The notes: generated from the letters alone by a model not told the origin. 64,000 nt of DNA from Halalkalibacter akibai JCM 9157 (GCF_000513135.1 NZ_BAUV01000002.1:124001-188000); one strand, 5' to 3'. Counted from the first letter of the stretch, positions 26,501 through 36,870 are shown. Translations and numbers: made by a program.

Positions 26501-26875
26501 TTATATCCCTCTATTTCTTGTCTGATGAAAGTATGGTTCAAGAATACGATTCACTTCATCAATTGTTAATTGTGTTTTTGAAGCTATTGATTGCGAGTCT
26601 AGTCCTTTTTCATAAAGACTCGTTATTTCTAGATAAAGCTTGTTATGAGCATTCGATGTATTCTGCCTAAATAGGGACGATTGCTCGGCACTTAAAAGTA
26701 GCTCTTCTTCTAAAAAACGAACTTTGCTTTTTAATTGATACATCTCTTGCATATGTGTAATCGACATTTGTTCGATTTGTTTCTCGAGTTCAGCTGTTTT
26801 GTCTTTTCGAAAATAAGATAGAATGAAAAGCAGTGCTGCTAAACTAAATAAAGCGATTAATGCAATTTCTAACAT
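26501..26875 (-). CDS. YqzD-like membrane-anchored coiled-coil protein
   Basis: 124 residues. An N-terminal membrane helix (LEIALIALFSLAALLFILSY) is followed by a coiled-coil stretch (AELEKQIEQMSITHMQEMYQL onward) and a short helix-turn-helix-like end (GLDSQSIASKTQLTIDEVNR). Start ATG 26875 has AAGAAGTG upstream and removes nine residues from the longest frame. Function unknown. Its stop lies one base before the next ATG, so the two genes are a coupled pair. Confidence 0.6.
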   Translation of the reverse strand: MLEIALIALFSLAALLFILSYFRKDKTAELEKQIEQMSITHMQEMYQLKSKVRFLEEELLLSAEQSSLFRQNTSNAHNKLYLEITSLYEKGLDSQSIASKTQLTIDEVNRILEPYFHQTRNRGI

Positions 26876-27305
26876 GAAGTTCACTTCTTTCTCAAAATTC
26901 ACCTTAACTCCTAATGATAAAAGGTTTTTTTACAAATTTTAATACAACATCGTAAACATTATACATCTTCCCACAAAAGTATTCGAACAGAAAAAATTCA
27001 CAATTTGACATTTCTATCGACATTCCCCTGTTTTTGATAATAAAAACTTGTAAAACCATCAAGGTTCAACAATATACGACTACAATAAGACGACAAAATC
27101 TTTTAGCGAAAAAAGACGAATAATTTTTTTTGTTCTTGAATGGTTTAACTGGCTTATAACTGACAAAATTAGACAAATTCGACTGCTTGTCCATAGAAAA
27201 GGGGAAATGTATGATTAACGTAACAAAGAATTCGTTATTAATGATGAATAGGAAAGGCGATAATATATAGCTTTCTTAATCAATTAATTCTAGGAGGTGA
27301 AGATC
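26876..27305. other. 430-bp AT-rich divergent intergenic region
   Basis: It separates the yqzD-like gene (minus) from the polysaccharide cluster (plus). TTGACA at 27005-27010 and GATAAT at 27036-27041 are 25 bp apart, too far to form a promoter together. A 19-codon ORF at 27210-27269 has a GGGG ribosome site but no other support. I see no repeat or riboswitch. The promoter of the downstream cluster must lie here but I cannot place it. Confidence 0.4.
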
Positions 27306-27935
27306 GTGATTGAACAGATTTTACTTTTACGTGATAAGGGTTTTTCTTTTCGCAAAATTGCTAAAGAGTTAAATACTACTGTAGGAAAAGTACAGTACCG
27401 ATATCAAAAACACGTACAGCAACAAGAAACTCCGGAGGAAGAGAATATTCATTTTACTCAGAGTATTCCAGCTAGCTATGACAGAGATGAAATAACGTTG
27501 CTTCCGCAAAGTTCAACCGTTCTTTATACGTTTTGGGAATTGAGTGGAACAACTCGGGAACTAGTTGAACATCAAACGAGATTGGCTTGGTCTGAAATCC
27601 AAAAGCAAATTCGGATTTATGATTGTACAATGGTTCAATTTGATGGTCATAACGCCCATCGTTTTATGGATATCGACATTCCTGAAATGACGAATAATTG
27701 GATTGTTAGAGGATTAGAACCAAATAGAACATATATAGTGGATTTTGGAATTAGAACGCGGCAAAATACGTTTCTGTCACTAATTCGTTCTAATGCTATC
27801 GAATGTCCACGTGTAGAAGAAGGCTTAAAAGGAATTCACGTAGACGCTGTTAATGACTGGAAAAACGGTCAAAGCGAGGAACCGAAATGGTTAGAACATT
27901 TTAGCACGTATTCTTATTATGAGAAAGTGAAGTAA
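27306..27935 (+). CDS. DUF4912 protein with N-terminal helix-turn-helix
   Basis: About 209 residues. Residues 1-35 (LRDKGFSFRKIAKELNTT) look like a small helix-turn-helix. The DUF4912 domain follows with ITLLPQSSTVLYTFWELSG near residue 60 and NRTYIVDFGIR near residue 145. This domain is often found beside alpha-glucan or exopolysaccharide genes in Firmicutes and may bind carbohydrate; its activity is unproven. GTG 27306 lies six bases after AGGAGGTG, better than the GTG inside the ribosome site. The next gene starts 12 bp downstream. Confidence 0.7.
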   Translation: MIEQILLLRDKGFSFRKIAKELNTTVGKVQYRYQKHVQQQETPEEENIHFTQSIPASYDRDEITLLPQSSTVLYTFWELSGTTRELVEHQTRLAWSEIQKQIRIYDCTMVQFDGHNAHRFMDIDIPEMTNNWIVRGLEPNRTYIVDFGIRTRQNTFLSLIRSNAIECPRVEEGLKGIHVDAVNDWKNGQSEEPKWLEHFSTYSYYEKVK

Positions 27936-27947
27936 GGGGGGATTTAG

Positions 27948-30726
27948 TTGAAGGAAGGATATTTTTCACTCGTTTTACACGCGCATTTACCATATGTAAG
28001 ACATAAGGAAGAGGGTCGCCTTGAGGAGCGATGGTTATTTGAGGCTATAACAGAATCTTATATTCCTTTGTTATGGGAATTAGAAAACAGTGAAGTAAAA
28101 GATGTATTAACGATTTCGTTTTCACCACCTGTACTTGAAATGTTGGCAGATTCTGTCATACAAGAGAGATATTTAGATTACGTAATGAAAACAGAAGAGT
28201 TGCTCTTAAAGGAAGCGGAATTAGCTGAAACAAAAGAAGAAAAAGAATTAGTGGCCTTTTACAAAAAGCGTTATCAGAAAATTAAAAACACTTTTGTTAG
28301 TTATAACAAAAACATACTGACTGGGTTTAGAAATTTGTTTGAAAAAGGTGTAATTGTTTGTATTACAAGTGCTGCAACACACGCATTTTTACCTTATGTA
28401 AAAACAAAAGCAGCAATTCGTTCCCAAGTGGTTGAAGCGATACGTTGTTTTGAACAACATTTTGAAGTTAAACCAAAAGGATTCTGGCTTCCTGAATGTG
28501 CGTTTGCTCCAGGAATTGATCGAATTCTAGTTGAAGAGGGAATTACATATTCATTTGTAGATGAGCACGCTATCGTTAATGCTGATCCAACCCCAACAAA
28601 AGGTTCAGGCTCACCCATTTATTCCCCGCATGCTTATACTTTTTCCAAGACACACTGATCTCTCAAGTAAAGTATGGAGTTCAACTTTAGGTTATCCAGG
28701 AGACGTGGATTACCGAGAATTTTACCGAGATATCGCTTATGATCGTGACTGGGATTACATTAAGCCATATGTCCATGAGGAAGTCAGAATTGACACTGGA
28801 ATCAAGCATAAACGAATTACTGGTTTAGGTGAAAATAAGGAAATATATGTACCTGAGTGGGCAAAAGGGAAGGTTCAGGCTCATGCTGATCATTTTTTAA
28901 CTTCGATTGAACAAGAAATAGAGGAGCACGGTGATCAATGCTATCCACCATATTTAATGGTAACACCTTTTGATGCAGAGCTTTTTGGACATTGGTGGTT
29001 TGAAGGTCCTGAATGGATTGGACAAGTTTTAGCCAAAGGAGAGAAAAGGATTCAGTTTATTACCCCACAAAGCTATATTAATCGACATTTCCGGGATTTT
29101 GAAACGGGGCATGTTTCTTTCGCCACTTGGGGAAGAGATGGCTATGGTCATGTTTGGGTTAATGAAAAGAATCAATATTTATATAGACATCATCAGAGGA
29201 TGGAAATGGACTTAGCAACAATGGTAGCTCTTATCTCGCACCCTAGTGTTCTAGAAGAAAGGGCGCTAAAGCAAATGGTTCGAGAATGGATGTTGGCCGT
29301 GAGTTCTGATTGGGCCTTTATTATAGATGGTGATAGTGCGGTTCAATATGCCGAGGAAAGATTTTCCACACATCTAAGTCGTTTTGATGCAATTAAAACT
29401 AAATTAATTAATGGTGATGTAAGTGAAAATTGGTTAACAACAGTTGAAAATGAATTTCCATTCCTAAAAGCGGTTGACCATAACATTTTCTTATCTCCAC
29501 ATGATTTCTATGTTCAATCTAGAGAGAGTGAAGAAGATAAAAGAAATGAAAAACGTTCAATTCTTATGTTGAGTTGGGAATTCCCACCGATGATGGTTGG
29601 AGGATTATCACGGCATGTGTTTGATTTATCAAGAGCAATGGTTAATTTAGGTCATGAAGTACATGTTTTAACTTCACATGTAGATGGTTATCCAGATTAT
29701 GAAATAAACCAAGGTGTACATGTTCACCGAGTCAGAGGATTACAACCTCATTCTGATCAATTTTTTGATTGGGTCGGCAGTTTGAATCTAGCAATGGTTC
29801 AATATATGAACAAGTTTGCTAGAAAACATGATTTCGATGTTATTCATGCCCATGATTGGTTAGTTGGTGTTGCTGCAACAGCACTAAAGCGTTCGCTTCA
29901 AATTCCGCTTCTTGCGACGATTCACGCAACTGAACACGGAAGAAATAACGGAATTCATAGTGAATTACAGTATGAAATAAATCAAAAGGAATGGGAATTA
30001 ACATATGAAGCAGACCGCGTCATTGTCTGCAGTGATTATATGGAAAAAGAACTGTCTACCATCTTCTCTTTGTCTAAAGATAAGTTATCTATTATACCAA
30101 ATGGGGTAGATTTTGAATTAATTAAACCGAAATCTGTTTCAAGACATATTGAAACAAACGAAGCTTTTACCATTTTTTCAGTAGGTAGAATGGTTAGAGA
30201 AAAAGGCTATCAAACGGTTATTGACGCAGCGTCAATTTTAAAAGAAAGAAACATGAAAATACGATTCGTTATAGCTGGTAAAGGACCTATGCTTGAAACG
30301 TATCAACAACAAGTAAGAGATAGACAATTGGAATCACATATTACTTTTCTTGGCTTCATTAGTGATGAAGAAAGAAATGAGTGGTTTTACAGATGTGATG
30401 CGACCATTTTTCCGAGCTTGTACGAACCTTTTGGGATTGTTGCACTTGAAGGATTAGCCTCTGGTAAAGCGACGATTGTATCGGATACAGGTGGACTAGC
30501 AGGAATTATTAGGCACGAAGAAAATGGAGTTAAGTTTTATCCAGGGGACGAGATGAGTCTGGTCAGTCAAGTTCTCTATTTATATAACCATCCAATTCTT
30601 AGAGAAGCTTTAGCAACAGAGGGGTTAAACGATGTAAGGACTCGGTTTGATTGGGGGACAATCGCAACCGAGACAGAAAAACAAATAGAGAAGTGTTTAG
30701 GAGAAGAGTTAGAGCTAACTATTTAA
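27948..30726 (+). CDS. GH57-type alpha-glucan branching enzyme fused to a GT4 glycosyltransferase (frameshifted)
   Basis: A two-domain protein of about 925 residues after repair. The GH57/DUF1957 part opens [11 protein letters not shown], carries the probable nucleophile Glu in [11 protein letters not shown] and the probable acid Asp in [15 protein letters not shown]; these match GH57 branching enzymes. From about residue 530 a GT4 glycosyltransferase follows ([20 protein letters not shown]) with the nucleotide-sugar motif [20 protein letters not shown]. The frame breaks near 28650: deleting one T of TTTTT joins HAYTF to [16 protein letters not shown] 27948 follows AGGGGGG. It would polymerise and branch an alpha-glucan; the product is inferred. 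Confidence 0.82.
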
Positions 30727-30746
30727 TCTTAGGGAGGATTGATGTA

Positions 30747-33161
30747 ATGAAAGGTGTCATCATGGCTGGGGGAAAAGGAACAAGATTACGCCCATTAACT
30801 TGTAATGTACCAAAACCAATGGTTCCATTAATTGAAAAACCGGTAATGCAATATAGTATTGAATTATTAAAAAAATATGGGATTACAGAAATTGCTGTTA
30901 CAGTTCAATATTTACCTGATGTAATTAAAGACTATTTTGGAGATGGGTCAAAACTCGGGGTTCAATTAACATATTTTGAAGAGACTACCCCACTTGGTAC
31001 TGCTGGCAGTGTCAAACAAGCAGAAGCTTTCTTAGATGAACCTTTTATTGTTGTTAGTGGAGACGCATTAACTGATTTTGATCTTCAAAGGGGTATTGAT
31101 TTTCACGAAAAAAATAATAGTTTGACGACTATTTTTATGAAACAAGTTGAATGTCCACTTGAATTTGGAGTCATTATGACAGATGAACAAGATCGAATTG
31201 TTCGATTTTTGGAAAAGCCAAGTTGGAGTGAAGTTTTTAGTGATACCGTTAACACGGGGATTTACATTATGGATCCAAGTATTTTCTCTTATATTCCTGA
31301 AGATTCAGTTTGTGACTTTAGTAAGGATGTTTTCCCGCGTCTATTAGAGGAAGAAGCACCTCTTTTTGGTTACGCAGCCGACGGCTATTGGTCAGATATT
31401 GGTAACTTAAAGCAATACCGCGAAGCGCATAGTGACATTTTAAATGGAGACGTTTCGGTAGATATCATTGGTAGAGAAATTGAGCCAAATATTTGGGTTG
31501 GCGAAAATGTTACTTTTGAGACTGGAGTGAAATTAGAAGGACCAGTGGCGATAGGTTCTAATTCTATTATTCGCTCTGGAGCTCAAATTGGACCACATAC
31601 TATTATTGGATCGGGTTCTACTATATCAAATCAAGCGTCATTGAAGCGAACAGTTATTTGGAATGAGGCTTATATTGGTCAGAACAGTGAGTTAAGAGGA
31701 GTAACTCTGTGTCATGGTGTGACAGTAGGAGCCAAAACTTCCTTATATGAAGATGTTGTAGTTGGACATCAAACTGTTGTTGGTGAGGGCGCTGTTATTC
31801 AACCAGAGGCTAAAATCTGGCCATATAAAAGAATTGAAGCCTATTCAACAGTAGAGAAGGCATTTGTATGGAATGAAATTGGTGTTCGTTCACTCTTGAA
31901 AGGCCATAGAGCGACTGGGATCGCAAATATAGAGCTAACTCCTGAGAACGGTTCAAAGCTTGGTGCTGCATACGGTAGTGCATTAAATCAAGGTGACAGA
32001 GTGATGGTAGCGAGTGATGGACAACCTTTCTCGAATCTACTCAAAATGTCTCTCATTCAAAGTTTACAATCAGTTGGAATTAATGTTGTTGAATTGGGTC
32101 AGACAATGCTTCCGATATTGCGTTACAGTGTGGAGAATGAAGCTGTACAAGGCGGTATCTACATCAGACTTTCTGGTCGGAATGAAGAAAAGCAACTGAT
32201 GATTGAGTTTTTTGACGAATTAGGTTTGCCTATTGATACTTCATTGCAACGTGAATTAGAGCAAATTATTACCTTCCATACGTATCGTCGCGTGGCATTC
32301 AATCATATCGGGGAACTTGAATACAATCAGCAATTTGAAGAAAAGTATGAAGATCACTTATTAAGATCTATACATTTACCTGCATTACAAGAGCGGAAAT
32401 TGAAAATTGCCCTACATGATGAGGCAACAAGTAAACTTCAATTCTTATCTCGATTACTTTCTAAACTTGGTTGCGAGATTGCAGAAGTACCAAAAGGTAT
32501 AGATGTAGACTCAATGAGAAATTACTTACTTAATCATGCCGTGGATCTGGCTATTATTGTTGGTGAGAGCGGTGAGTTTGTCAGTCTTATGACAGCTAAT
32601 GGAGAATTTATTACAGAGGAAGAACAGTTGACTATGTTTATTTTATTGCAACTAGAAAAAGGCACTCGTCCAAGCTTAGCAATTCCTCTTTACGGCGGTT
32701 CAGCACTAGAAGCGTTAGCAGCCAGCTACAATAAAAAACTAGTACGAACTAAAACTTCTGCGAGGTCAATGATGGAATCAGAAGGCACTGTACAGATGAT
32801 GTATTACGATGCACCGTATGCAATTGGCCATCTACTTGATTATTTAGTCATACAAAATTTATCTTTAGGTGAACTATTAACAAGACTTCCTATTCAAGCA
32901 ATCTATAAAGAAGAGGTTAACTGTAAAACAGAACAAAAAGGCCTCGTCATGAGAAAATTAATGGAATCATTAAAAGGAAAAGAAGTTGAGCTTATTGATG
33001 GGATGAAAGTGCATCAAGAGGGAAGTTGGACTTTTATTGTACCTGATCAAGAAGAAGAACGTTTCACCGTTTACGCACAAGCAAAGGATCAAGGGCATGC
33101 AAAACAACTGGCAGGTGAGTATATTGAACAAATTAACGTTATTAAACAACAATCATCTTAA
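30747..33161 (+). CDS. Sugar-1-phosphate nucleotidyltransferase fused to a degenerate phosphomannomutase domain
   Basis: 804 residues. Residues 1-235 are a nucleotidyltransferase ([16 protein letters not shown], then [10 protein letters not shown] and [12 protein letters not shown]), making an NDP-sugar from a sugar-1-phosphate. Residues 255-370 are left-handed beta-helix repeats. Residues 380-804 align in layout with alpha-D-phosphohexomutases, but the phosphoserine loop TASHNP is replaced by IRLSGRNEE and the DxDxD metal loop by AIIVGESGE, so mutase activity is unlikely. AGGGAGG places the start at ATG 30747. It probably supplies the sugar donor for the GT4 enzyme just upstream. Confidence 0.82.
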   Translation: MKGVIMAGGKGTRLRPLTCNVPKPMVPLIEKPVMQYSIELLKKYGITEIAVTVQYLPDVIKDYFGDGSKLGVQLTYFEETTPLGTAGSVKQAEAFLDEPFIVVSGDALTDFDLQRGIDFHEKNNSLTTIFMKQVECPLEFGVIMTDEQDRIVRFLEKPSWSEVFSDTVNTGIYIMDPSIFSYIPEDSVCDFSKDVFPRLLEEEAPLFGYAADGYWSDIGNLKQYREAHSDILNGDVSVDIIGREIEPNIWVGENVTFETGVKLEGPVAIGSNSIIRSGAQIGPHTIIGSGSTISNQASLKRTVIWNEAYIGQNSELRGVTLCHGVTVGAKTSLYEDVVVGHQTVVGEGAVIQPEAKIWPYKRIEAYSTVEKAFVWNEIGVRSLLKGHRATGIANIELTPENGSKLGAAYGSALNQGDRVMVASDGQPFSNLLKMSLIQSLQSVGINVVELGQTMLPILRYSVENEAVQGGIYIRLSGRNEEKQLMIEFFDELGLPIDTSLQRELEQIITFHTYRRVAFNHIGELEYNQQFEEKYEDHLLRSIHLPALQERKLKIALHDEATSKLQFLSRLLSKLGCEIAEVPKGIDVDSMRNYLLNHAVDLAIIVGESGEFVSLMTANGEFITEEEQLTMFILLQLEKGTRPSLAIPLYGGSALEALAASYNKKLVRTKTSARSMMESEGTVQMMYYDAPYAIGHLLDYLVIQNLSLGELLTRLPIQAIYKEEVNCKTEQKGLVMRKLMESLKGKEVELIDGMKVHQEGSWTFIVPDQEEERFTVYAQAKDQGHAKQLAGEYIEQINVIKQQSS

Positions 33162-33795
33162 CAACGAAAATTTATTAACAGTTCGATCTTTTAATAGCTT
33201 TGGAATTTGGCTTGAAGGTAGATGCTCATGGTTGAGTAGCGACGAGTGGGATTTTTCTCCTAAGTTTGATCAATCCAACCTAGCTATTTTAGTTGCTTAT
33301 CATAAGGAGTGGAAGATTCAAGTAACGGTTTTACAAGAAAATTCTCCAACTGAAAATGGGAGTTTCTTCACAATAATCTTGAATAACCCGACAGAGTTTA
33401 GGAGAGACATTAGATTTGTCTATCATCGTAAAATGTTAGGGAATAAAAATTCAATGTCTTTTGTTTCTCCTTTAAAACATATTGTTCTACATTACAGCGG
33501 AGACAATTCCCTTTCATTACTATCTTCAACTTTCTATGGAGAGGCCAGGAGTTATGTAGCTGTTGGAGAAAAAGAAAACATATGGTGTGAAAAAAAAGCT
33601 GAATTGTCCCTTTCTCCTTTATGCCGTCAAGGGAGGGAAAGTATGATTGTCAGTAAAATCGTTCTTGAACCTTTTCAAGAAACGTACGGTCGGATATGGG
33701 AGTTATTTGGTACTTCTGAAAAGGAACTATATAAGGTTCATGATAGACAACAATCTATGCAACAACTAAAAAATGCAACAGAACAATCGATGTAA
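33124..33795 (+). CDS. Unrecognised protein of the polysaccharide cluster
   Basis: About 223 residues if translation starts at TTG 33124 (an in-frame GTG at 33115 is possible); its start overlaps the end of the preceding gene in another frame. No signal peptide or membrane segment. The sequence is rich in beta-strand-like alternation and aromatic residues ([31 protein letters not shown]), which could be a carbohydrate-binding sandwich such as the N-terminal domain of some glucoamylases, but this is a guess. The overlap with the previous gene argues for a role in the same pathway. Confidence 0.55.
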   Translation: MNKLTLLNNNHLNNENLLTVRSFNSFGIWLEGRCSWLSSDEWDFSPKFDQSNLAILVAYHKEWKIQVTVLQENSPTENGSFFTIILNNPTEFRRDIRFVYHRKMLGNKNSMSFVSPLKHIVLHYSGDNSLSLLSSTFYGEARSYVAVGEKENIWCEKKAELSLSPLCRQGRESMIVSKIVLEPFQETYGRIWELFGTSEKELYKVHDRQQSMQQLKNATEQSM

Positions 33796-33841
33796 TAGAT
33801 AGCATGAAAAATTTACCTTTTTAGATGTAAAGAAAAAACAC

Positions 33842-33870
33842 TTGATTGAAGACTCGTAATTTGCTATCAT
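33842..33870 (+). promoter_or_regulatory. Sigma-A promoter of rpmG
   Basis: TTGATT at 33842-33847 and TATCAT at 33865-33870, spacer 17 bp, about 40 bp upstream of the L33 start. Confidence 0.6.
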
Positions 33871-33909
33871 ATTCAAGTATGAAGTAAGTACAGTTTGGAG
33901 GGATAGCAA

Positions 33910-34059
33910 ATGCGTGTACAAGTAACTCTTGCTTGCACTGAAACAGGCGATCGTAATTATATTACAACAAAAAATAAACGTGAAAATCCTGAGCGTATCG
34001 AATTAAAAAAATACAGCCCAAGATTAAAGCGTCATACGCTACACCGTGAAACAAAGTAA
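33910..34059 (+). CDS. rpmG: 50S ribosomal protein L33
   Basis: 49 residues, [20 protein letters not shown] to [11 protein letters not shown], a standard L33. Of the four usual zinc-ribbon cysteines only one (ACTE) remains, so this is the zinc-independent (C-minus) form that many Bacilli keep beside the zinc form. TTGGAGGG precedes the ATG. The gene lies directly upstream of yqgN as in B. subtilis and has its own promoter and terminator. Confidence 0.95.
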   Translation: MRVQVTLACTETGDRNYITTKNKRENPERIELKKYSPRLKRHTLHRETK

Positions 34060-34087
34060 GCAGCTGGATTATCCGCTGCTTTTTTTT
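34058..34087 (+). terminator. Terminator after rpmG
   Basis: AAGCAGC pairs with GCTGCTT, followed by T8. The 5' arm begins in the stop codon. Confidence 0.8.
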
Positions 34088-34124
34088 GAATTAATTCAAT
34101 TAAATTAAGAGAGAGTGAGAAACT

Positions 34125-34685
34125 TTGGAGAAAAAGACTTGTATTCGTACCAAAGTATTAGACCGGCTTAATTATTTGACGAATGAACAATACATAGAGG
34201 CATCAAAAACAATTGAAACTCAGCTAATTAACTCATCTTATTGGAAAGATGCAAAAGTGATTGCAATAACTGTCTCTAAAAAGACAGAAGTTGATACTTA
34301 TGGTATTATCCAAAAAGGTTGGGATCAGAAAAAGACAATGGTAGTTCCGCGAGCTGATTTTAAAACAAAGAAAATGACGTTCTATAAGTTAACCTCTTTT
34401 TCTCAATTAGAAGAACAACGTTATGGGTTAATGGAACCTAAGCAAACTCTCTGTCAAAAAATATCAAATCATGACATTCATTTAGTTGTGGTTCCTGGAG
34501 TTGCTTTTGATATAAATGGAAACAGACTAGGGTATGGTGGGGGATTTTATGATCGTTTTCTGGCTACTTCCCATGCGAAAACAATTGCTCTAGCTTTTGA
34601 TTGTCAAATCATAAATGAAGTTCCAATGGAATCACATGATAAAAAATTAGACCAAATTATATCAGAAAATGGATTTCTCTTATGA
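34125..34685 (+). CDS. yqgN: 5-formyltetrahydrofolate cyclo-ligase family protein
   Basis: 186 residues. Converts 5-formyl-THF to methenyl-THF with ATP. The signature region VVVPGVAFDINGNRLGYGGGFYDRFL (around residues 124-149) carries the conserved GYGxGYYD-like motif, and PRADFKTKKMTFYKL is the substrate-side segment. The start is a TTG, typical of the low-expression members. Its stop overlaps the next gene by four bases, so the two are translationally coupled. Confidence 0.88.
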   Translation: MEKKTCIRTKVLDRLNYLTNEQYIEASKTIETQLINSSYWKDAKVIAITVSKKTEVDTYGIIQKGWDQKKTMVVPRADFKTKKMTFYKLTSFSQLEEQRYGLMEPKQTLCQKISNHDIHLVVVPGVAFDINGNRLGYGGGFYDRFLATSHAKTIALAFDCQIINEVPMESHDKKLDQIISENGFLL

Positions 34686-35467
34686 CATTATTTCTTATCT
34701 TTGGCGTTTTTTTACTAGCACTAGTTGCCTACTTTAAAAAGAAATTAACGTTCTCTGGTTCAGTTGCGTCCATTTTTGTTGGTTCAGTCATTGCCTTAGG
34801 ATTAGATATTTTTGGATTGCTACTTCTAGCGGTATTTTTCTTTAGTTCTACAGCGCTAGGTTCTTTTTATAAAAAAACAGGAGATGACATAGTTGAAAAA
34901 GGGCAACAGAGAGATGCAGTACAAGTTTTAGCAAATGGGGGAGTTGCAGCTATATTTGCCTTTCTTTATATGTTTATCCCATCACCTATTATTATTTATG
35001 GATTTGTTGGAAGTTTAGCAGCTGCTAATTCTGACACTTGGGCATCAGAACTTGGTTCATTTAGTAAACAACGACCTTTTCATATTCTTAAAAGAAAGCG
35101 TGTTGAAGTAGGGACATCAGGTGCCATGTCTTTATTAGGTACAGCGGCGGCTTTTGCAGGTAGTTTTATAATAGTTGTATGTGCTATTTTTTTCTGGTGG
35201 GGAGACTATCATAATAGTCACATCTTATTACTCATTCTTACTTTTACAGGCTTTGTAGGTCATTTTATTGACAGTTTAGTGGGAGCAATGTGGCAGGTTT
35301 TATTTCGTTGTCAAACTTGTTTAAAGGAAACAGAACGCAAATTTCATTGCGGGAAACTAACAGTTAAGATAAAAGGTAAGTATTGGATAAATAATGATAT
35401 CGTTAATTTATTCTGTACCATTTCTGGTGCATTAATGGCAGTTGTGTTAGGTTGGTTATTATTATAA
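34682..35467 (+). CDS. DUF92 family integral membrane protein
   Basis: 261 residues with about six membrane helices. The conserved family segments AAANSDTWASELG near residue 115 and GFVGHFIDSLVGAMWQ near residue 190 match DUF92/TIGR00297. Plant members (VTE6) are phytyl-phosphate kinases, but the bacterial role is open. It contains a CxxC pair (FRCQTC) in a C-terminal loop. The start overlaps the yqgN stop. Confidence 0.82.
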   Translation: MTLFLIFGVFLLALVAYFKKKLTFSGSVASIFVGSVIALGLDIFGLLLLAVFFFSSTALGSFYKKTGDDIVEKGQQRDAVQVLANGGVAAIFAFLYMFIPSPIIIYGFVGSLAAANSDTWASELGSFSKQRPFHILKRKRVEVGTSGAMSLLGTAAAFAGSFIIVVCAIFFWWGDYHNSHILLLILTFTGFVGHFIDSLVGAMWQVLFRCQTCLKETERKFHCGKLTVKIKGKYWINNDIVNLFCTISGALMAVVLGWLLL

Positions 35468-35520
35468 TGTGTTACAAGATTAATGAATTAAGAAAGTATA
35501 GCTTTTAAGGAGAGACTAGT

Positions 35521-36534
35521 ATGGAATCATTGGAGCGGTACTCAAGACAAATTCGCTTTTCTCCTATTGGCGAAAGTGGCCAAATGGAATTAGCTAGTAA
35601 ATCTGTTTTAATTGTTGGTGTAGGGGCATTAGGTACAGTACTCGCCAATCATCTAGTTCGGGCTGGTATTGGGTTAGTCCGTATTGTAGATAGGGACTAT
35701 GTGGAGATGAGTAATTTACAAAGACAGATGCTTTTTGATGAACAAGATGTCAAGGATAGCCTTCCAAAAGCCGTTGCAGCAGAAAAAAAATTAAAGGCTA
35801 TTAATTCATCTGTGAAAATAGAAGCAACCGTTACAGATGTTACAAAAGAAACATTACCGGCTTTGTTAGAAGGTGTTGACTTAGTCTTAGATGGAACTGA
35901 TAATTTCAGGACTCGCTTTCTGTTAAATGATATGTGCTACAAAATGGGAATTCCGTTTGCTTATGGAGGTGCTGTAAGTGCAAGAGGAATGTCTGCGTTA
36001 TTTATTCCAGAGAAAACTCCTTGTTTGCGTTGTTTTATTAATCAAGGGGAAGGAACTGGTCAAACGTGCGACACAATAGGTGTGATTAGTCCCGTTGTTG
36101 ATATTGTCGCTTCTTATCAAGTTATTGAAGTCCTTAAGTATTTAGTTAATGATCATGAGGCATTAAGGGGAACGCTTCGAAGTTTTGATGTCTGGAAAAA
36201 TCATCAATTTGACTTGAAAATGGACACTCCTAAAGTCGGTTGTCCAACTTGTCAAACAAAGCAATATCCAGCTTTAACAATAGAAGAAGATCATGTTACT
36301 ACTCTTTGCGGAAGAGAGACTGTTCAAATCCAAAGAAAAGAAAAGATTAATTTGCAAACATGGGCTGATCGACTTGCTGGAGTATCTGATATTCAACTAA
36401 CTCCATTTCTTCTAAGAGTACAGTTATCAGAAGGAGAGCGCCTCGTGTTATTTCCTGATGGTAGAGTACTTGTACAGGGGACTGAAGATTTGGTAAGAGC
36501 TAAGACTTTATATAGCAAGTACATTGGAGAATAA
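35521..36534 (+). CDS. ThiF/MoeB-type E1 adenylyltransferase
   Basis: 337 residues. Adenylates the C-terminal Gly-Gly of a ubiquitin-like sulfur carrier (ThiS or MoaD). The nucleotide loop is VGVGALGTVLANHLVRAG, the conserved Arg/Asp region is SNLQRQMLFDEQDV and DGTDNFRTRFLLND, and the zinc cysteines are CLRC and CPTC. A C-terminal ThiS-like or partial rhodanese extension (about 80 residues) is as long as in B. subtilis ThiF. The thiamine operon at 46.4 kb has thiS but no thiF, so this gene is the likely partner; service to molybdopterin synthesis is the alternative. Confidence 0.85.
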   Translation: MESLERYSRQIRFSPIGESGQMELASKSVLIVGVGALGTVLANHLVRAGIGLVRIVDRDYVEMSNLQRQMLFDEQDVKDSLPKAVAAEKKLKAINSSVKIEATVTDVTKETLPALLEGVDLVLDGTDNFRTRFLLNDMCYKMGIPFAYGGAVSARGMSALFIPEKTPCLRCFINQGEGTGQTCDTIGVISPVVDIVASYQVIEVLKYLVNDHEALRGTLRSFDVWKNHQFDLKMDTPKVGCPTCQTKQYPALTIEEDHVTTLCGRETVQIQRKEKINLQTWADRLAGVSDIQLTPFLLRVQLSEGERLVLFPDGRVLVQGTEDLVRAKTLYSKYIGE

Positions 36535-36610
36535 AATAAATACTATTCCCAATGAAAGTCTGGATAAAAATATAGGATTATACAAAGAATGAAATGTAGG
36601 AGGGATGATG

Positions 36611-36814
36611 ATGTTCCAACGACTCATTTCAATTCTATCGTTTATGTTTTCAGTGTATTTTGCGTATAAGTATCGTTATCGCGTGATCAATGCTGTGCTT
36701 GGTCGCAGGATGTTAAGGAAATTGGCTGTTATGGCGGCCATGCAAATCCCTTTTATCCGCGATAAAGTTCTTGGTTCGGTTCTACAATTTAACCGACCAC
36801 AACAAAATGTGTAA
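36611..36814 (+). CDS. Small conserved membrane-associated protein
   Basis: About 67 residues, MFQRLISILSFMFSVYFAYKY onward, with one hydrophobic N-terminal segment and a basic C-terminal half (RMLRKLAVMAAMQIPFIRDKVLG). AGGAGGG lies six bases before the third ATG, favouring 36611 over 36605. It sits between yqgN and yqgP, where B. subtilis has yqgO, but I cannot confirm homology. A strong terminator follows. Confidence 0.6.
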   Translation: MFQRLISILSFMFSVYFAYKYRYRVINAVLGRRMLRKLAVMAAMQIPFIRDKVLGSVLQFNRPQQNV

Positions 36815-36822
36815 CATGCTTC

Positions 36823-36870
36823 GGGTTATCCTTAAAGGTCGAATTTAGACCTTTTAGGGTAACCCTTTAT
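36823..36870 (+). terminator. Terminator upstream of the rhomboid gene
   Basis: GGGTTATCCT and TAAAGGTC pair with GACCTTTTAGGGTAACCC, an extended stem, followed by a short T-rich stretch. Confidence 0.75.

Noticed and set aside
27210-27269. 19-codon ORF with a GGGG ribosome site upstream of the DUF4912 gene
   Set aside because: Too short, with no promoter I can place and no conserved pattern; a chance frame in AT-rich DNA is as likely.
34682-35467. Assigning the DUF92 gene as a phytol kinase-type enzyme
   Set aside because: That role is known only for plant relatives; nothing in this context supports it.
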